Origin: Pelobates cultripes
Lineage: Eukaryota > Chordata > Amphibia > Anura > Pelobatidae
Reading direction: 5' to 3'
Length of the DNA stretch: 64,000 nucleotides
NCBI GenBank assembly: GCA_933207985.1
Contig: OW240921.1
Coordinates: 91,116,925-91,180,924, forward strand
Positions 11,100 through 22,623 of this stretch are shown piece by piece (position 1 is the stretch's first letter; each line of letters begins with the position of its first letter). A model generated the notes under the pieces. The model worked only from the letters and a program-made list of their open reading frames with translations. It was not told where the DNA came from and made no database searches. Position numbers and translations under genes: made by a program.

Positions 11100-12662
11100 C
11101 AGGGAGTGCAGAATTATTAGGCAAATTAGTATTTTGACCACATCATCCTCTTTATACATGTTGTCTTACTCCAAGCTGTATAGGCTCGAAAGCCTACTAC
11201 CAATTAAGCATATTAGGTGATGTGCATCTCTGTAATGAGAAGGGGTGTGGTCTAATGACATCAACACCCTATATCAGGTGTGCATAATTATTAGGCAACT
11301 TCCTTTCCTTTGGCAAAATGGGTCAAAAGAAGGACTTGACAGGCTCAGAAAAGTAAAAAATAGTGAGATATCTTGCAGAGGGATGCAGCACTCTTAAAAT
11401 TGCAAAGCTTCTGAAGCGTGATCATCGAACAATCAAGCGTTTCATTCAAAATAGTCAACAGGGTCGCAAGAAGCGTGTGGAAAAACCAAGGCGCAAAATA
11501 ACTGCCCATGAACTGAGAAAAGTCAAGCGTGCAGCTGCCACGATGCCACTTGCCACCAGTTTGGCCATATTTCAGAGCTGCAACATCACTGGAGTGCCCA
11601 AAAGCACAAGGTGTGCAATACTCAGAGACATGGCCAAGGTAAGAAAGGCTGAAAGACGACCACCACTGAACAAGACACACAAGCTGAAACGTCAAGACTG
11701 GGCCAAGAAATATCTCAAGACTGATTTTTCTAAGGTTTTATGGACTGATGAAATGAGAGTGAGTCTTGATGGGCCAGATGGATGGGCCCGTGGCTGGATT
11801 GGTAAAGGGCAGAGAGCTCCAGTCCGACTCAGACGCCAGCAAGGTGGAGGTGGAGTACTGGTTTGGGCTGGTATCATCAAAGATGAGCTTGTGGGGCCTT
11901 TTCGGGTTGAGGATGGAGTCAAGCTCAACTCCCAGTCCTACTGCCAGTTCCTGGAAGACACCTTCTTCAAGCAGTGGTACAGGAAGAAGTCTGCATCCTT
12001 CAAGAAAAACATGATTTTCATGCAGGACAATGCTCCATCACACGCGTCCAAGTACTCCACAGCGTGGCTGGCAAGAAAGGGTATAAAAGAAGAAAATCTA
12101 ATGACATGGCCTCCTTGTTCACCTGATCTGAACCCCATTGAGAACCTGTGGTCCATCATCAAATGTGAGATTTACAAGGAGGGAAAACAGTACACCTCTC
12201 TGAACAGTGTCTGGGAGGCTGTGGTTGCTGCTGCACGCAATGTTGATGGTGAACAGATCAAAACACTGACAGAATCCATGGATGGCAGGCTTTTGAGTGT
12301 CCTTGCAAAGAAAGGTGGCTATATTGGTCACTGATTTGTTTTTGTTTTGTTTTTGAATGTCAGAAATGTATATTTGTGAATGTTGAGATGTTATATTGGT
12401 TTCACTGGTAATAATAAATAATTGAAATGGGTATATATTTGTTTTTTGTTAAGTTGCCTAATAATTATGCACAGTAATAGTCACCTGCACACACAGATAT
12501 CCCCCTAACATAGCTATAACTAAAAACAAACTAAAAACTACTTCCAAAAATATTCAGCTTTGATATTAATGAGTTTTTTGGGTTCATTGAGAACATGGTT
12601 GTTGTTCAATAATAAAATTAATCCTCAGAAATACAACTTGCCTAATAATTCTGCACTCCCTG
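11100..12662 (+). mobile_element. Complete Tc1-like (DD37E) transposon with TA target duplication
   Basis: 1563 bp between TA dinucleotides at 11098-11099 and 12663-12664. The terminal inverted repeats begin CAGGGAGTGCAGAATTATTAGG. A second, internal pair of TAATTATTAGGCAACTT-type sites lies at about 11285-11302 and, inverted, at about 12449-12474, giving the IR/DR layout with two binding sites per end used by many Tc1-family transposases. Both ends look intact. The single gene inside is described separately. Confidence 0.92.
11318..12334 (+). pseudogene. Tc1-family transposase (DD37E), one early stop
   Basis: Cut-and-paste transposase acting in the nucleus on the element's own inverted repeats. 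From the ATG at 11318 (MGQKKDLTGSEK) there is a TAA at codon 13 (11354-11356), after which the frame is open for 323 codons to 12334; total 338 aa, the usual Tc1 size. An N-terminal paired-type helix-turn-helix is suggested by LAEGCSTLKIAKLLKRDHRT. The catalytic triad is present: Asp in LWTDEM (11747), Asp in MQDNAPSHA (12026) and Glu in NPIENLW (12140). The spacing between the last two is 37 residues, which places it in the DD37E group rather than classical DD34E Tc1. The GGGG glycine box (RRQQGGGGVLVWAG) is intact. An internal GTG at 11363 has no evidence of use. Confidence 0.9.
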
Positions 12663-12814
12663 TAGTCTCCTCCATGGTATTCTGAGTTCTGAATTTAAAC
12701 AATGGGTGATTCTTTATTTGATGCAGCATTCTCTCCTTGGTTGATAAAACTGTATACATGCAATAGTCACATATTTGAACATTATTTTGTACCCTTTTTA
12801 AAAATCATCTATGC

Positions 12815-12942
12815 CAGAGGTAGACAACCTGGTGCACTCCAGATGTTGTGGACTACATTTCCCTTAATATTTTGCCAGCATTATCGCTGTAAAAGCATTA
12901 TGGAAGATGTAGATATAGAGTGTTAAAGGTTGTGTACCCCTG
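12815..12942. mobile_element. hAT-type palindromic MITE, 128 bp, 8-bp target duplication
   Basis: Starts CAGAGGTAGACAACCT and ends TGTGTACCCCTG, flanked by ATCTATGC (12807-12814) and ATCTAAGC (12943-12950), an 8-bp duplication with one change, as expected for hAT. The interior arms (CTCCAGATGTTGTGGACTAC and its decayed complement) make it a near-palindrome. A relative lies at 55653. Confidence 0.75.
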
Positions 12943-12950
12943 ATCTAAGC

Positions 12951-13969
12951 ATTGCATAGGTAAATGCCTAACTTGATTGAATATTTTTTCTTTTTCTTTA
13001 CATGTATACCCTGACCAATCAACATCCAACATTACTTTCAATATAATACATTAAACCCTGACAATGTGGCACCAATGTTCATGGCTCACAGGACAAGGCC
13101 AAGTAAAATATGTGAACCTCATTGAGGCAGATTATTTCATTTGTGTAAACTGGCAGACTCCAAGGCTTGTGGTTAATTGTATATTAATAATAAGGTAATA
13201 ATTCAGATTTTCATTCTCTATTAAGTTTAATAGTGCTAAAATAACTTACAGAGTTACATTTAGGTGTATGATTTCTAATTTGTTGATAGGGAGAACTTGG
13301 TCTTGGATAGAAAATAGTTTTGCATAGTATGGCAATAATGTATTGAGGCGACTCTCATGGAAGCTTGAGGAAGGTATGCTTACTATTCATGTAGTGGCGC
13401 TAATATCCACAAGGTTCTGCAAAGCTGAGTTATTACAAGCTGTTATTGATTGCTCAAAGAATGGTGGTTTCTTCAGAATGTACTATATGGCAAAATGTTT
13501 TTTCTCCAATTCTCTAGAGTTTGACAAAATTCAAAACAGTTGGTTTGTTAGAGATAAAAAGTTGTCATGGTAGTATGGCTTGCACTCAACCTCTTCAGTA
13601 TATAGATATTCTTTGATGTCACCATTGAAGTGAAAATAAAAGCTCTAATGTCAATACACAAGAGTGGATAGAGAGGGCAATCCTGTCTAGATCCATTAAT
13701 AATATTACATTATGAAATTCAGAAGATAAAAAAGAGAATTATATTTGCTTAAGACTGCTGAAAGGGATTCCTAGTGCAATGTATTAAATACCATTTCTGC
13801 ATCAAGAGCTAGTTGTATACACACTGTTCTGAAATAATAAACATGGAAATATGGTCCAGAAATTGAGTGTCAGCTATAATTTGCTAGTTTGAAACAGATT
13901 ATTAATGACCGTATTAATGGTCTGCCAAGTGCCAAGAGTGACCATGTTAGATATGGTTTGTGAGTCTGC
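12951..13969. other. AT-rich, no gene recognised
   Basis: The frame 13343-13573 gives no recognisable protein. No repeat identified. Confidence 0.4.
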
Positions 13970-14495
13970 TTAAAGAGACACTATAGTCAGCTGAACAACT
14001 TTAGCTTAATGAAGCAGTTTTGGTGTATAGAACATGCCTCTGCAGCCTCACTGCTCAATCCTCTGCCATTTAGGAGTTAAATCACTTTGTTTATGAACCC
14101 TAGTCACACCTCCCTGCATGTGACTTGCACGGCCTTCCATAAACACTTTATTGCAAGTTCTGTTTAATTAAGATTTTCTTATCCCGTGCTATGTTAATAG
14201 CTTGCTAGACCCTGCAAGAGCCTCCTGTATGTGATTAAAGTTCAATTTAGAGATTGAGATACAATTATTTAAGGTAAATTACATCTGTTGGAAAGTGAAA
14301 CCAGTTTTTTTTTTTTCATGCAGGCTCTGTCAATCATAGCCAGGGGAGGTGTGGCTAGGGCTGCATAAACAGAAACAAAGTGATTTAACGCCTAAATGAC
14401 AGTGAATTGAGCAGTGACATTGCAGGGGAATGATCTATACACTAAAACTGCTTTATTTAGTTAAAGTAATTTAGGTGACTATAGTGTTCTTTTAA
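13970..14495. mobile_element. MITE, TTAAAGAGACACTATAGTC family, full length
   Basis: The left end TTAAAGAGACACTATAGTC is matched by GACTATAGTGTTCTTTTAA at the right. The sub-terminal blocks also pair: the AAACTGC-type and ACAAAGTGATTTAAC motifs of the right half are the complements of motifs in the left half. About 526 bp, non-coding. A poly(A)-like run at 14519-14529 lies just outside. Confidence 0.7.
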
Positions 14496-15870
14496 ATAAC
14501 TATTAAAATTCAAATGCAAAAAAAAAAAATTAAAAGTAAGGAAAATGAAAAAGAACTACACAAAAGAGAAGGGAAGAGAAAAAGAAGTATCCACCAGACC
14601 TTTTTAACTCTTTGCTCCTTGGTCGCAAGTCACATGCACCACTGCTAAAAAGGCCACTAATGAAATACAGGGAGTTACACTGTAACTGCTTTATAAACAT
14701 GGAGACATGGATCATACCAAGTGCTTATAGCATATTCTCAAAGCAGGATTTCTACTTCAAAGCTGGAGACCTAATGACAAAACACAGATACCTCCTGGAA
14801 GTCGGTAACTGATACCTGGTTACAAGTAGCAGTATTGTCTAAACATGGACAGGCAGACAACAGGTTTATAGAGAGCAGGGACGTAGGAAATATAAGAAGA
14901 TGTCTATATCTAGCACAAATCTTGTCTGAGCACTATGATGCTAATTCATCCAAGGCCAAAGCTGGTATTGCAGGTAGACTGCGCGTTTAGGGTTGAAGCC
15001 AGCAAAAACATGACACTATGGAAACCAGAAAGGCAAAGGACCAGGAAGATATTTGCAGATGTAACTCAGGGTAATTTGTTGTTTGACACTTCAGGGAGTA
15101 GATTAGTTTAGTACATTTGGCCTATCATTGTTGCCCACGGTTGGATGGATTTGCACTTGATAATGTGGAAGACTAATGCTTTTTTATCAGTGTGGCTACA
15201 GAGGGGGTGGGCTATGGGTGTGTCAAGGAGAACTCAAGTGTTTGTCAAACGGTTCCACAGCAGTTTGACAGATCTTATAGTCTCATAACTATGGTATTTA
15301 GAGTATCCTCTTACAATGTCTCTTGGGGAAAAAGAATGGAAACTCTGCTAAGATCAGGAAACCTATTTAAAAACGTTAAATCTAATTTTCTTAATAATGA
15401 GCAATACATGCAAAAGACATTACAATTCCATATTCTGTGAATACTATCAAAGGAGGGTACACTTAATCAATGCAAAAAAAGTTATTAATTTAAGTTATTT
15501 TAGGGGGATCTCATTTTGGAATGATCACTCATGAGTAGAAGAGACAATTTATTGTTCCACTTCTCTAAAAACACTTGCTACACTTAACTGTCGTTTGTCA
15601 CAATTATCTGTAGTTTTAAAGTCTAAGAAAACGTGTCCAACAGCAGCTGTTACTTTGCACTATATATGCAAAAACTATATACACATATGGCTTGCTTCTT
15701 CAGTAACTTCCAGGTCAAGCCGGCTCACTTGACTAGTCAAAACAAACTATTTTGTCATTTCCAGCCTCACAGTGTCAGAACTTCTGTAAACTAGAAAAGC
15801 TACAATTTCTGGGGAAATTGTGTGAAGTGTTCTTTCCTCCACCAGTAGTCTACAACTGGAGTGGGCGGAG
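14496..15870. other. No gene recognised
   Basis: Contains the unrecognised frames 14612-14812 and 15192-15440. I find no repeat family or RNA gene. Confidence 0.4.
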
Positions 15871-15937
15871 TAACTGTTATTTATTTATATAGCACATATA
15901 ATTGCAACGTTGTTGCCCAAAGTGATTCACAGTTACA
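15871..15937 (-). mobile_element. L2-like 3' tail remnant
   Basis: TTATTTATTTATATAGCAC resembles the antisense L2 tail, followed by a decayed CAAAGTGATTCACAG end. Only the tail remains. Confidence 0.45.
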
Positions 15938-16590
15938 TTAAAACATACATTTATAAAAACATTAGCAGGTGTACAAAAGGCCCTATGACATAATTTGCTG
16001 CTTCAGCCTGGCACAGGTCAGAGTATTTTAAAAACTATAAATCCTACAGTGAAGAGCTTTATATTGTGATAATCACAAGACCCAGACCTACATTTTGATG
16101 TATAGTATCTCTCTGAAATATTAAAAATGAAGGCACAGTCGCAGTTTAGAAATTGCCCTTCAAATTTGAGCTGGCTAGAGTGTAGTTTCAATGAATGTCA
16201 ATGGACGGCATGAGTTGCAAACAAATGGTCATATTGTGAAAACTATCATGACTATGGCTTAGCCGTGTACATTTTTAGTTGCAGCAGGGATAGCCGAACA
16301 TTTTGATATAAGATTTGTGTAGGTGGGCTTGAAAATGAGGGAGTGGTGGCAGTTTAGAAATCATGTCCTGATTTTTCAGCTTTTGCCAGTTTCCACTCTA
16401 GTTTTGAACATTTTGCCATTCATTTCTAAGGGACCAATTTTGCCACAAGAACGACGATATTCCGTGAACCATTCGGCGAAACGTTCCACAAAGTAATAGC
16501 AATCCGATCGGGAACAACCGCACGTTTCGGTGTATTACAGTCTATGTAGAGTAAAAACTGTGGGAGAAGTTAGGGTGGTAAATTTGGCTA
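15938..16590. other. Unclassified, probably repeat-derived
   Basis: Contains GGCGAAACGTTCC and GATCGGGAAC motifs and leads into the hairpin tandem repeat. No coding sequence. I cannot name the family. Confidence 0.35.
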
Positions 16591-16718
16591 TAATAATAAT
16601 AATAATAAAATATATGGGAGATAACATTAAGTGGTCTTGCTATGCAAGAACACTTAATAATAATAATAATAATATATGTGAGATAACATTAAGTGGTCTT
16701 GCTATGTAAGAACACTTA
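16591..16718. repeat. Two tandem about 63-bp units, each with an (ATA)n run and a hairpin
   Basis: Each unit has an (AAT)n stretch, GAGATAACATTAAGTGGTC and the hairpin AAGTGGTCTTGC/GCAAGAACACTT with a 3-base loop. A third, inverted copy of the same block lies at 38866-38930, so this is a dispersed family and not a simple local repeat. Confidence 0.7.
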
Positions 16719-16739
16719 ATTATCTTGATGTGCTGGATA

Positions 16740-17504
16740 ACCTGATTATCACTCCCGATTATCTACAATGAAAAGAGAGGATTTAGCTTCATATATGAAT
16801 GTACATAGTAGGTAGAATATGCAAATACACAATTAAAGTTAAGCTCTATGAATTAATTAAAGATGCTGTTTTTCTCAAAATCTTTGTTTAGGGATCCTAC
16901 ATCCAAAAAGCGATATATAGTTGGCACAGTTGTTTTAAATACAGAAAATCAATAAAAGAAAAAACTACACGAAAAGGGGTCTTTGTGCCCTATAATTCTT
17001 ACATATAAACAAATGTGGACCTCCCCTGAGAAAAGTGGTAGTGCTGAAATGTTGGTGGGGCTTCTGGCGTGCAGGCTTGTCAAATTCATCATCTTCAAAC
17101 CCATGATGCCCTTTATTAAGCAGTGTATATTCAGAAAAATATTAAGTCAAGTCCAGGTATTGATAGAGTCAGTAGTTAGCAGTTTTTGTTACTATATTTC
17201 AGAAGAAATTCTTAAAATTCTTTAATATTTGAACTGCAGAAGACTTCCCCACACGGCCTTGGGTTAGCCCAAAATTGGATGTTCTCACCAATTAGACTGG
17301 CAGTGCTGAAAGGAAGTTAGTTCTGGTCACTTCTTTCCAGTTAGCAGAGCTTCACAAAGGGAGACAGAGTATGAAGTGGAGATAGGAGAGGGAACAGAGC
17401 CTGGACCAGATTCCTATCAGTCTGAGCCAGCAGCCAAATTTGGGCCCCAGAGAAGGCAAACTACTGAACCAAAAAGGTATCAACGCAGGTGAGAGTTTGT
17501 GCTA
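16740..17504. other. No gene recognised
   Basis: The frame 16983-17225 is not recognisable. Nothing else seen. Confidence 0.4.
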
Positions 17505-18051
17505 AAATATTTAAATTATGTGTGTTTTGTGTGTTTTGACAGTGTATGTATCTGTGTGGCAGTGTGTATGTGTATCTGTGTCAGAATGTGTACATATCTG
17601 TGTGTCAGTGTATTTGTGTATCTGTTTCAGAATGTGTGTATCTGTCTGTGTGTGTCACTGTGTATGTGTGTCTGTATCAGAATGTGTGTGTAAGTGTGTA
17701 TATATATCTGTGTCAAAATGTGTAGCAGTGTGTATGTGTATGTGTATCTGTATCTGTATCTGTATCATTGTGTGTGTGTGTGGGGGGGGTCATTGTGTAT
17801 GTGTATCTGTGTCAGAATGTATGTGTATTTGTGTGTGTTTGGCAGTGTGTGTGCCAATGTTTATGTATGTGACAGTGTATCTATGTCAGTATGTGTGTGC
17901 TGCAGTGTATGTGTATATGTCCATACATCCTATCACTCATATGCCAACAAATATAACCCTGCATTCAAACACAAAAAATAAACATCACTGCTTTCAAATG
18001 GCAACAATACATACAAATGCACTTCTATATTCACACATACATATTCCATAC
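17505..18051. repeat. GT-rich minisatellite and left part of a dispersed repeat
   Basis: From 17515 to about 17920 the strand is built of imperfect TGTGTATCTGTGTCAGAA-type units. All three long frames here (Cys/Val-rich) are by-products of the repeat. The following 17930-18051 (ATCACTGCTTTCAAATGGC and neighbouring sequence) matches 55190-55275. The rest of the match resumes at 19254, after an insertion. Confidence 0.7.
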
Positions 18052-19245
18052 CAGTGGCGAATCTAGGAACAATATGTAGAAGGAGCACATAAGATACCAC
18101 AGACAATATTGGGGGGGCACTAATAATCTCCACTGGGGAGGTAAGGTAACATGCCACCATTGACTGTCTGGCACAGCATGCTGTGCATACTGGTTTCAGA
18201 CAACTAATTTGCACAGAATTCACATTAGCCACCCAGAATTCTTGTTCTGGGCTGGTTAATGACACCTCTTAATTTTGATCTTTCAACTTTGTTGCAGATA
18301 ACTCCCCTATTTGCTAACTTCACGTGTAATTGCCATATTTAAGGACACCAAATAAAGGAGGTTTCTGCTAAACAGCACCCTAATTTGGTATCCTTAAATA
18401 CTGAAAAATACCACATAAAGCAGCAACAGTAGGGAGTTATCTACAGCCGAATGATAAAAATTAAGAAAAGCCCCTTTTTTAATGTTGTTCGTTGAGTTGT
18501 TTAGAAGAAAGCTCCCTTATTTGTTACCCTTAAGTGGGTTGTCATATCTAGGGATACCAAATTTGGGAGCTATCTACTAAACACATAAACATTTTCATGC
18601 ACACACACACAATCATATAAACACGTAACAGATATACACTTACTCACCACATAACACACATAATCACAAGATACAAACAGACAAACAGAACCACACACAT
18701 TATCAAAGACACACACAATCACAGACATACACACACATGCAATCACAGACCTACACACATATGATCATAGACCTACACATAAACACATAATTACAGACAA
18801 ACACACATATAACTAGATACAGACAGAATCACAATTATACACACACGTTTTTATATTATTATTATTTAAGAGCTCCACTCAGCCTCGATATCTTGCACTG
18901 AAAGTGCTGTAGTGGATCCTCTTCCTGGTGGCCAGTGGGGCTGGTGTGATCATGGTGCTCTTCCTGCACAGATCTCACATGCGCTCTGTCTGCATGATGT
19001 CGCTATTACTGCAGGGCACATTAAAGAGCTGTGCAGACAGAGCACAGTAAGTAAAGAGCTCCCTCACCACCTGCACTCCCTTCAGACTGCTGCAAACTAA
19101 CCTTGGCAAAGCACCCCTTCCTAGTCTATGGCAGGAGCCTACGTTGCAAAGTTTTGTTAGTGGAGGACGCCCCACAATGGGAGGGATTGATCAATATGGG
19201 GCAGGGGCAATTGCTGCTACTCGCATCCCTGCAGCAAGGCCGTAG
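18052..19245. mobile_element. 1.19-kb non-autonomous element, hAT-like, with target duplication
   Basis: Flanked by TTCCATAC (18044-18051) and CTCCATAC (19246-19253), matching at 7 of 8 bases. Its left end is CAGTGGCGAATC and its right end GCAAGGCCGTAG. The flanking repeat continues across it when compared with the uninterrupted copy at 55190-55450, which independently marks both boundaries. It contains a CA-rich minisatellite (18588-18850) and no transposase. Confidence 0.6.
18588..18850. repeat. CA-rich minisatellite inside the hAT-like element
   Basis: Imperfect ACACACATAATCACAGACAT-type units. The strand bias is opposite to the GT-rich block at 17515-17920. Confidence 0.75.
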
Positions 19246-19253
19246 CTCCATAC

Positions 19254-19385
19254 AAAACATGCTTACATTCAAATATGAAATCATTGCTCACATATACAAC
19301 TCTGTATGTATGGGCATTGTGGGTGTTGCACAAAATCTACCTTTTACCATCCTTGCACTAGAGGGGAGCCCAAAACTTAAAAAAA
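19254..19385. repeat. Right part of the dispersed repeat interrupted at 18052
   Basis: ACATGCTTACATTCAAA, ATTGCTCACA, GTGGGTGTTG and GCACTAGAGG occur in the same order at 55285-55445. Confidence 0.65.
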
Positions 19386-20387
19386 GATCTATAGCATTTA
19401 TATATATATGTATGTGTATATATATTAACCCCAGAAGAACAAAGCACAATAAGTGATCTTAAGTGAACTCTCAACTTTCAGTTTAAAATTAGTGCTAAAT
19501 TAGGGGGTCTGTTCACTAAATAGTGATCTGTAATGATGAAAAATATTTGGAAATTCAACCTTACTCACTGCTTGCATTAAGCAGACTCTTCTGTTTTAGA
19601 TTAGTCAAAAATAAATAAAATCACAATAGGAATTTGCTTTTGTCAGCATATATTTTACCCAAGTTTTGCAACCAGCAAGACACAAGTTAATGGCGTGGAT
19701 TGTTTGTACTTGCTACAAGCGTCGCAATCATTATACAAAAGCCGTATTGACTTTCTAACCAGTAGGTTATGCCAAATCACATTGTTAAAAGCTATTACAT
19801 TAATAATATTGCAAAAGATAATTTTTACTGGGCTTTCATAGATTGTAAGCTGGTAGTTAACATAATCACATTAGACAGGTTTAATTTGATAACTAAAATC
19901 AGGAGGAAGCACTTCACGGCCCAGCTGTGTAAACTAGGAAAAAGAAAAGATATAAAACAAGTATTTTATGTTTTGAGAGCTGTACTCAGAGTTTAAATAT
20001 TTGAATCATATTATTGTATAAATACAGACTGTGTTATTTCAGCTTTTGGCTAGTAGTTTTGTGAATACACTGGCTGTAGGGACAACATGATTTAATTTGA
20101 TTGTGTTTCTAAGTACAGAAAATAATTACTTGGAGTAAAATGTGTCCGAACATAGAAACCAGAAAATTTTAATTCACAAAGAACACATGCAATAGAAGGG
20201 GGGAGGAGGTGGGGGGAGTAAATTAATCTAAATATTTACTTGCTTTTATTTATATCTAGTATATTAGATGTTTGGGAAACAGGAGATTGGCAATTCATTT
20301 TAAGACGTTTGCTTGAAATAGAAACACATATCGCTGCAATGTGAATCACCTATGTAATTATTTATATTTCAGGTACTGTCATGTGCT
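19386..20387. other. AT-rich, no gene recognised
   Basis: A (TA/TG)n stretch lies at about 19400-19425. The frame 19769-19996 is not recognisable. Confidence 0.4.
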
Positions 20388-20814
20388 TTAAAGGACCACT
20401 ATAGGCACCCAGACCACTTCAGCTTAATGAAGTGGTGTGGGTGCCAGGTCCATCTAGGATTAACCCTGCCTGCTGTAAACATAGCAGTTTCAGAGAAACT
20501 GCTATGTTTACCTATGGGTTAATCCAGCCTCTAGTGGCTGTCTCATTGACAGCCGCTAGAGGCGCTTCCGCGCTTCTCACTGTGATTTTCACAGTGACAA
20601 GACGCTTGCATCCATAGGAAAGCATTGAAAATGTTTTCCTATGAGACTGGCTGAGTGCGCGCGGCTCTTGCCGCGCATGCGCATTCAGCCGGTGACGTCA
20701 GAAGAGGGAGGAGAGTCCTCAGCGCCGAGGGAGCCCGGCGCTGGAAAAAAGGTAAGGGATTAACCCCTTCCTCCCTCTTCAGTATGTTTTCCTGGCACTA
20801 TAGTGGTCCTTTAA
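20388..20814. mobile_element. Full-length MITE of the CTATAGTG family
   Basis: Perfect 17-base terminal inverted repeats, TTAAAGGACCACTATAG at the left and its complement at the right. Inside are several independent hairpins: a CACCCAGACCACTTCA pair, AAACATAGCAGTTTC/GAAACTGCTATGTTT, CCTCTAGTGGCTGTC/GACAGCCGCTAGAGG and a CTGTGATTTTCACAG palindrome, then a GC-rich right half. No ORF of its own. A reversed relative lies at 38345. Confidence 0.8.
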
Positions 20815-22140
20815 GGGTATCATAAAGCATTACAAATAGATTAATAGGTTTCAGAGAGGCTTTGCCAGATTACAAACTGTGGGGGAATGTCTGCATACCC
20901 CCCAATATTTCAAATGGAAAAAGTGGGACATGTTAATTTTTGGGTGTAAGTAAAGGGATGGCCAGGTACGGGGCTGTTCTGAGAAATTGTAGGTGACTTA
21001 TTAATATCAATTTATGCAACTAAAATGGAATTTAGAACAACAACACTTTATCTTATCTACACAGATTGATTTCTAAACACATTCATTGTAGTTTAAAGAC
21101 ACATTATCGTGAGTATTATTGCTGTGGAGCTCTGTTATGCACTCAGAGACACCAGGGTTACAGAGATACAAAAAAAGGTGGACTTTAGGATTAGAAAGTG
21201 ACACAGAGGGGGTTGGGCCCAAAATAGAGACAGTCCCATATAAATAGGGACCATTGGGAGATACATGTTTGGTGCACATGGTATGCAATTTAAGAAAACA
21301 GTGGAGACTGAGGTACAAAGAATTAGTGTATGTCAGATAATACATGTTCTGTCTGTTATGATTATTTCTGCCGTTTAGTTCTGATTCTTTATTGATGGCT
21401 GGAGATGCTGCTGAGAGGCTAATCATATTGGGATTTTGATGCATTTTTGGAAAAAAAATCCATATTTTCTAGGTATTAACCTGCTTAGTGTGATCTAACA
21501 GAATTTCTGATGTCATCCATTGGTACTGCATTGGGCCGCAAGGTACTGGACACCCTAAAAGAAACGCATGTGTACTTTTATGTCTTCTGCATTCTTGGGT
21601 TAGACCAACAAGTCAGGGGGCAGGGTCAAATTCTGGACATAGAGTCTATTGCCCCACGATATTTACATTTCACCAGCCACCAATGTAAGAACGGAATACT
21701 AATTTAATCACTTACAAGTGTGTTTGTGGGGTGATAGGCGTTTCATTTTCCTTTAATGGCTGACCCTTCCATTGTCAGCAAATATCAAATATAACAGCTA
21801 AGCGACACATAAAACTAAAGCAATATAAGCAGCTTATTTGGTAGAAGTAATACCGTTAAGTTGATTATATTATTAGGTGCTATCTAGCATTTATATTTGG
21901 TGCATGGCTGTGTACAACAACAATTTTTGGTGAGATTGTTGATAATTACAGATCACTCCCCCACTCCATGCTCCGTAGTTTTTTTTTCATACTCAAGATT
22001 AGCTTTTTAACAAATTTCTTACGACATACACTCATCTATTGTCAAAAGGTTGGGACTCATATCAATATTATATAACACCTACTTATATGTTTCAATGGTG
22101 TAAGGTTTTAGGCTCAGACATCTCTACTCAGGGCGATCAA
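20815..22140. other. No gene recognised
   Basis: The minus-strand 123-codon frame at 21073-21444 and the plus-strand frame at 21510-21707 match nothing I know. No repeat class assigned. Confidence 0.4.
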
Positions 22141-22623
22141 TGAATACTACATGTATGAAAACTTCCACTTGGGCGCTTTTATGGGCGTCCGAGTGAGTCA
22201 CCTGACTCGCCGTGCAGTGATGACGTTATTAGTCAAAATGGGAGGTACAAGTACCCCCCACATGTAATAATTAACTCTGATTGGGAGCTAGTCAATCAGA
22301 GTTGTCCTAAACCTATATAAACTTTCCCTTTCCTCTTTGCCCTGTTGTGGTCTTTGATAGCCCAATAGCGCGTTATACTGTGTTTGATTATCTGGTTACT
22401 GAACTTTGTCTTGTCTTACATTTATTCTGTCTGCTTTGATCCTTGACCTCAGCTTGTCCTTTTGTATTCTGTCTCTCTGTTGTCCTTGACCTCGGCTTGT
22501 ACTCTGACTACTCTCTCTTTCTTTTGCATAGTACAGCCTCTCTAAGGACCGGTATTGCAATCCTGTGCAATCCTGTGTGTCTGTGATCTGTCTGTGTGTT
22601 TAGGTTCCCTGGATACCGTGACA
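22141..22623 (+). mobile_element. LTR-like segment, Ty3/gypsy-type by resemblance
   Basis: Ends ATACCGTGACA, the usual CA-3' end of an LTR. It contains a CCTATATAAACT TATA-like box at about 22312 and CTAAGGACCGGT, which is also in the solo LTR at 39007. Neither the 5' end nor a target duplication could be located, so it may be truncated or fused to the Ngaro-like element that follows. Confidence 0.45.

Noticed and set aside
11345..12331. Minus-strand and shifted frames across the Tc1 transposase
   Set aside because: Shadows of the transposase frame; no similarity of their own.
16480..16500. GGCGAAACGTTCC as another hammerhead core
   Set aside because: No CUGANGA-like half or stem II precedes it.
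17518..18066. Long Cys/Val-rich open frames
   Set aside because: They are translations of a GT-rich minisatellite in three frames; all frames are open for the same trivial reason.
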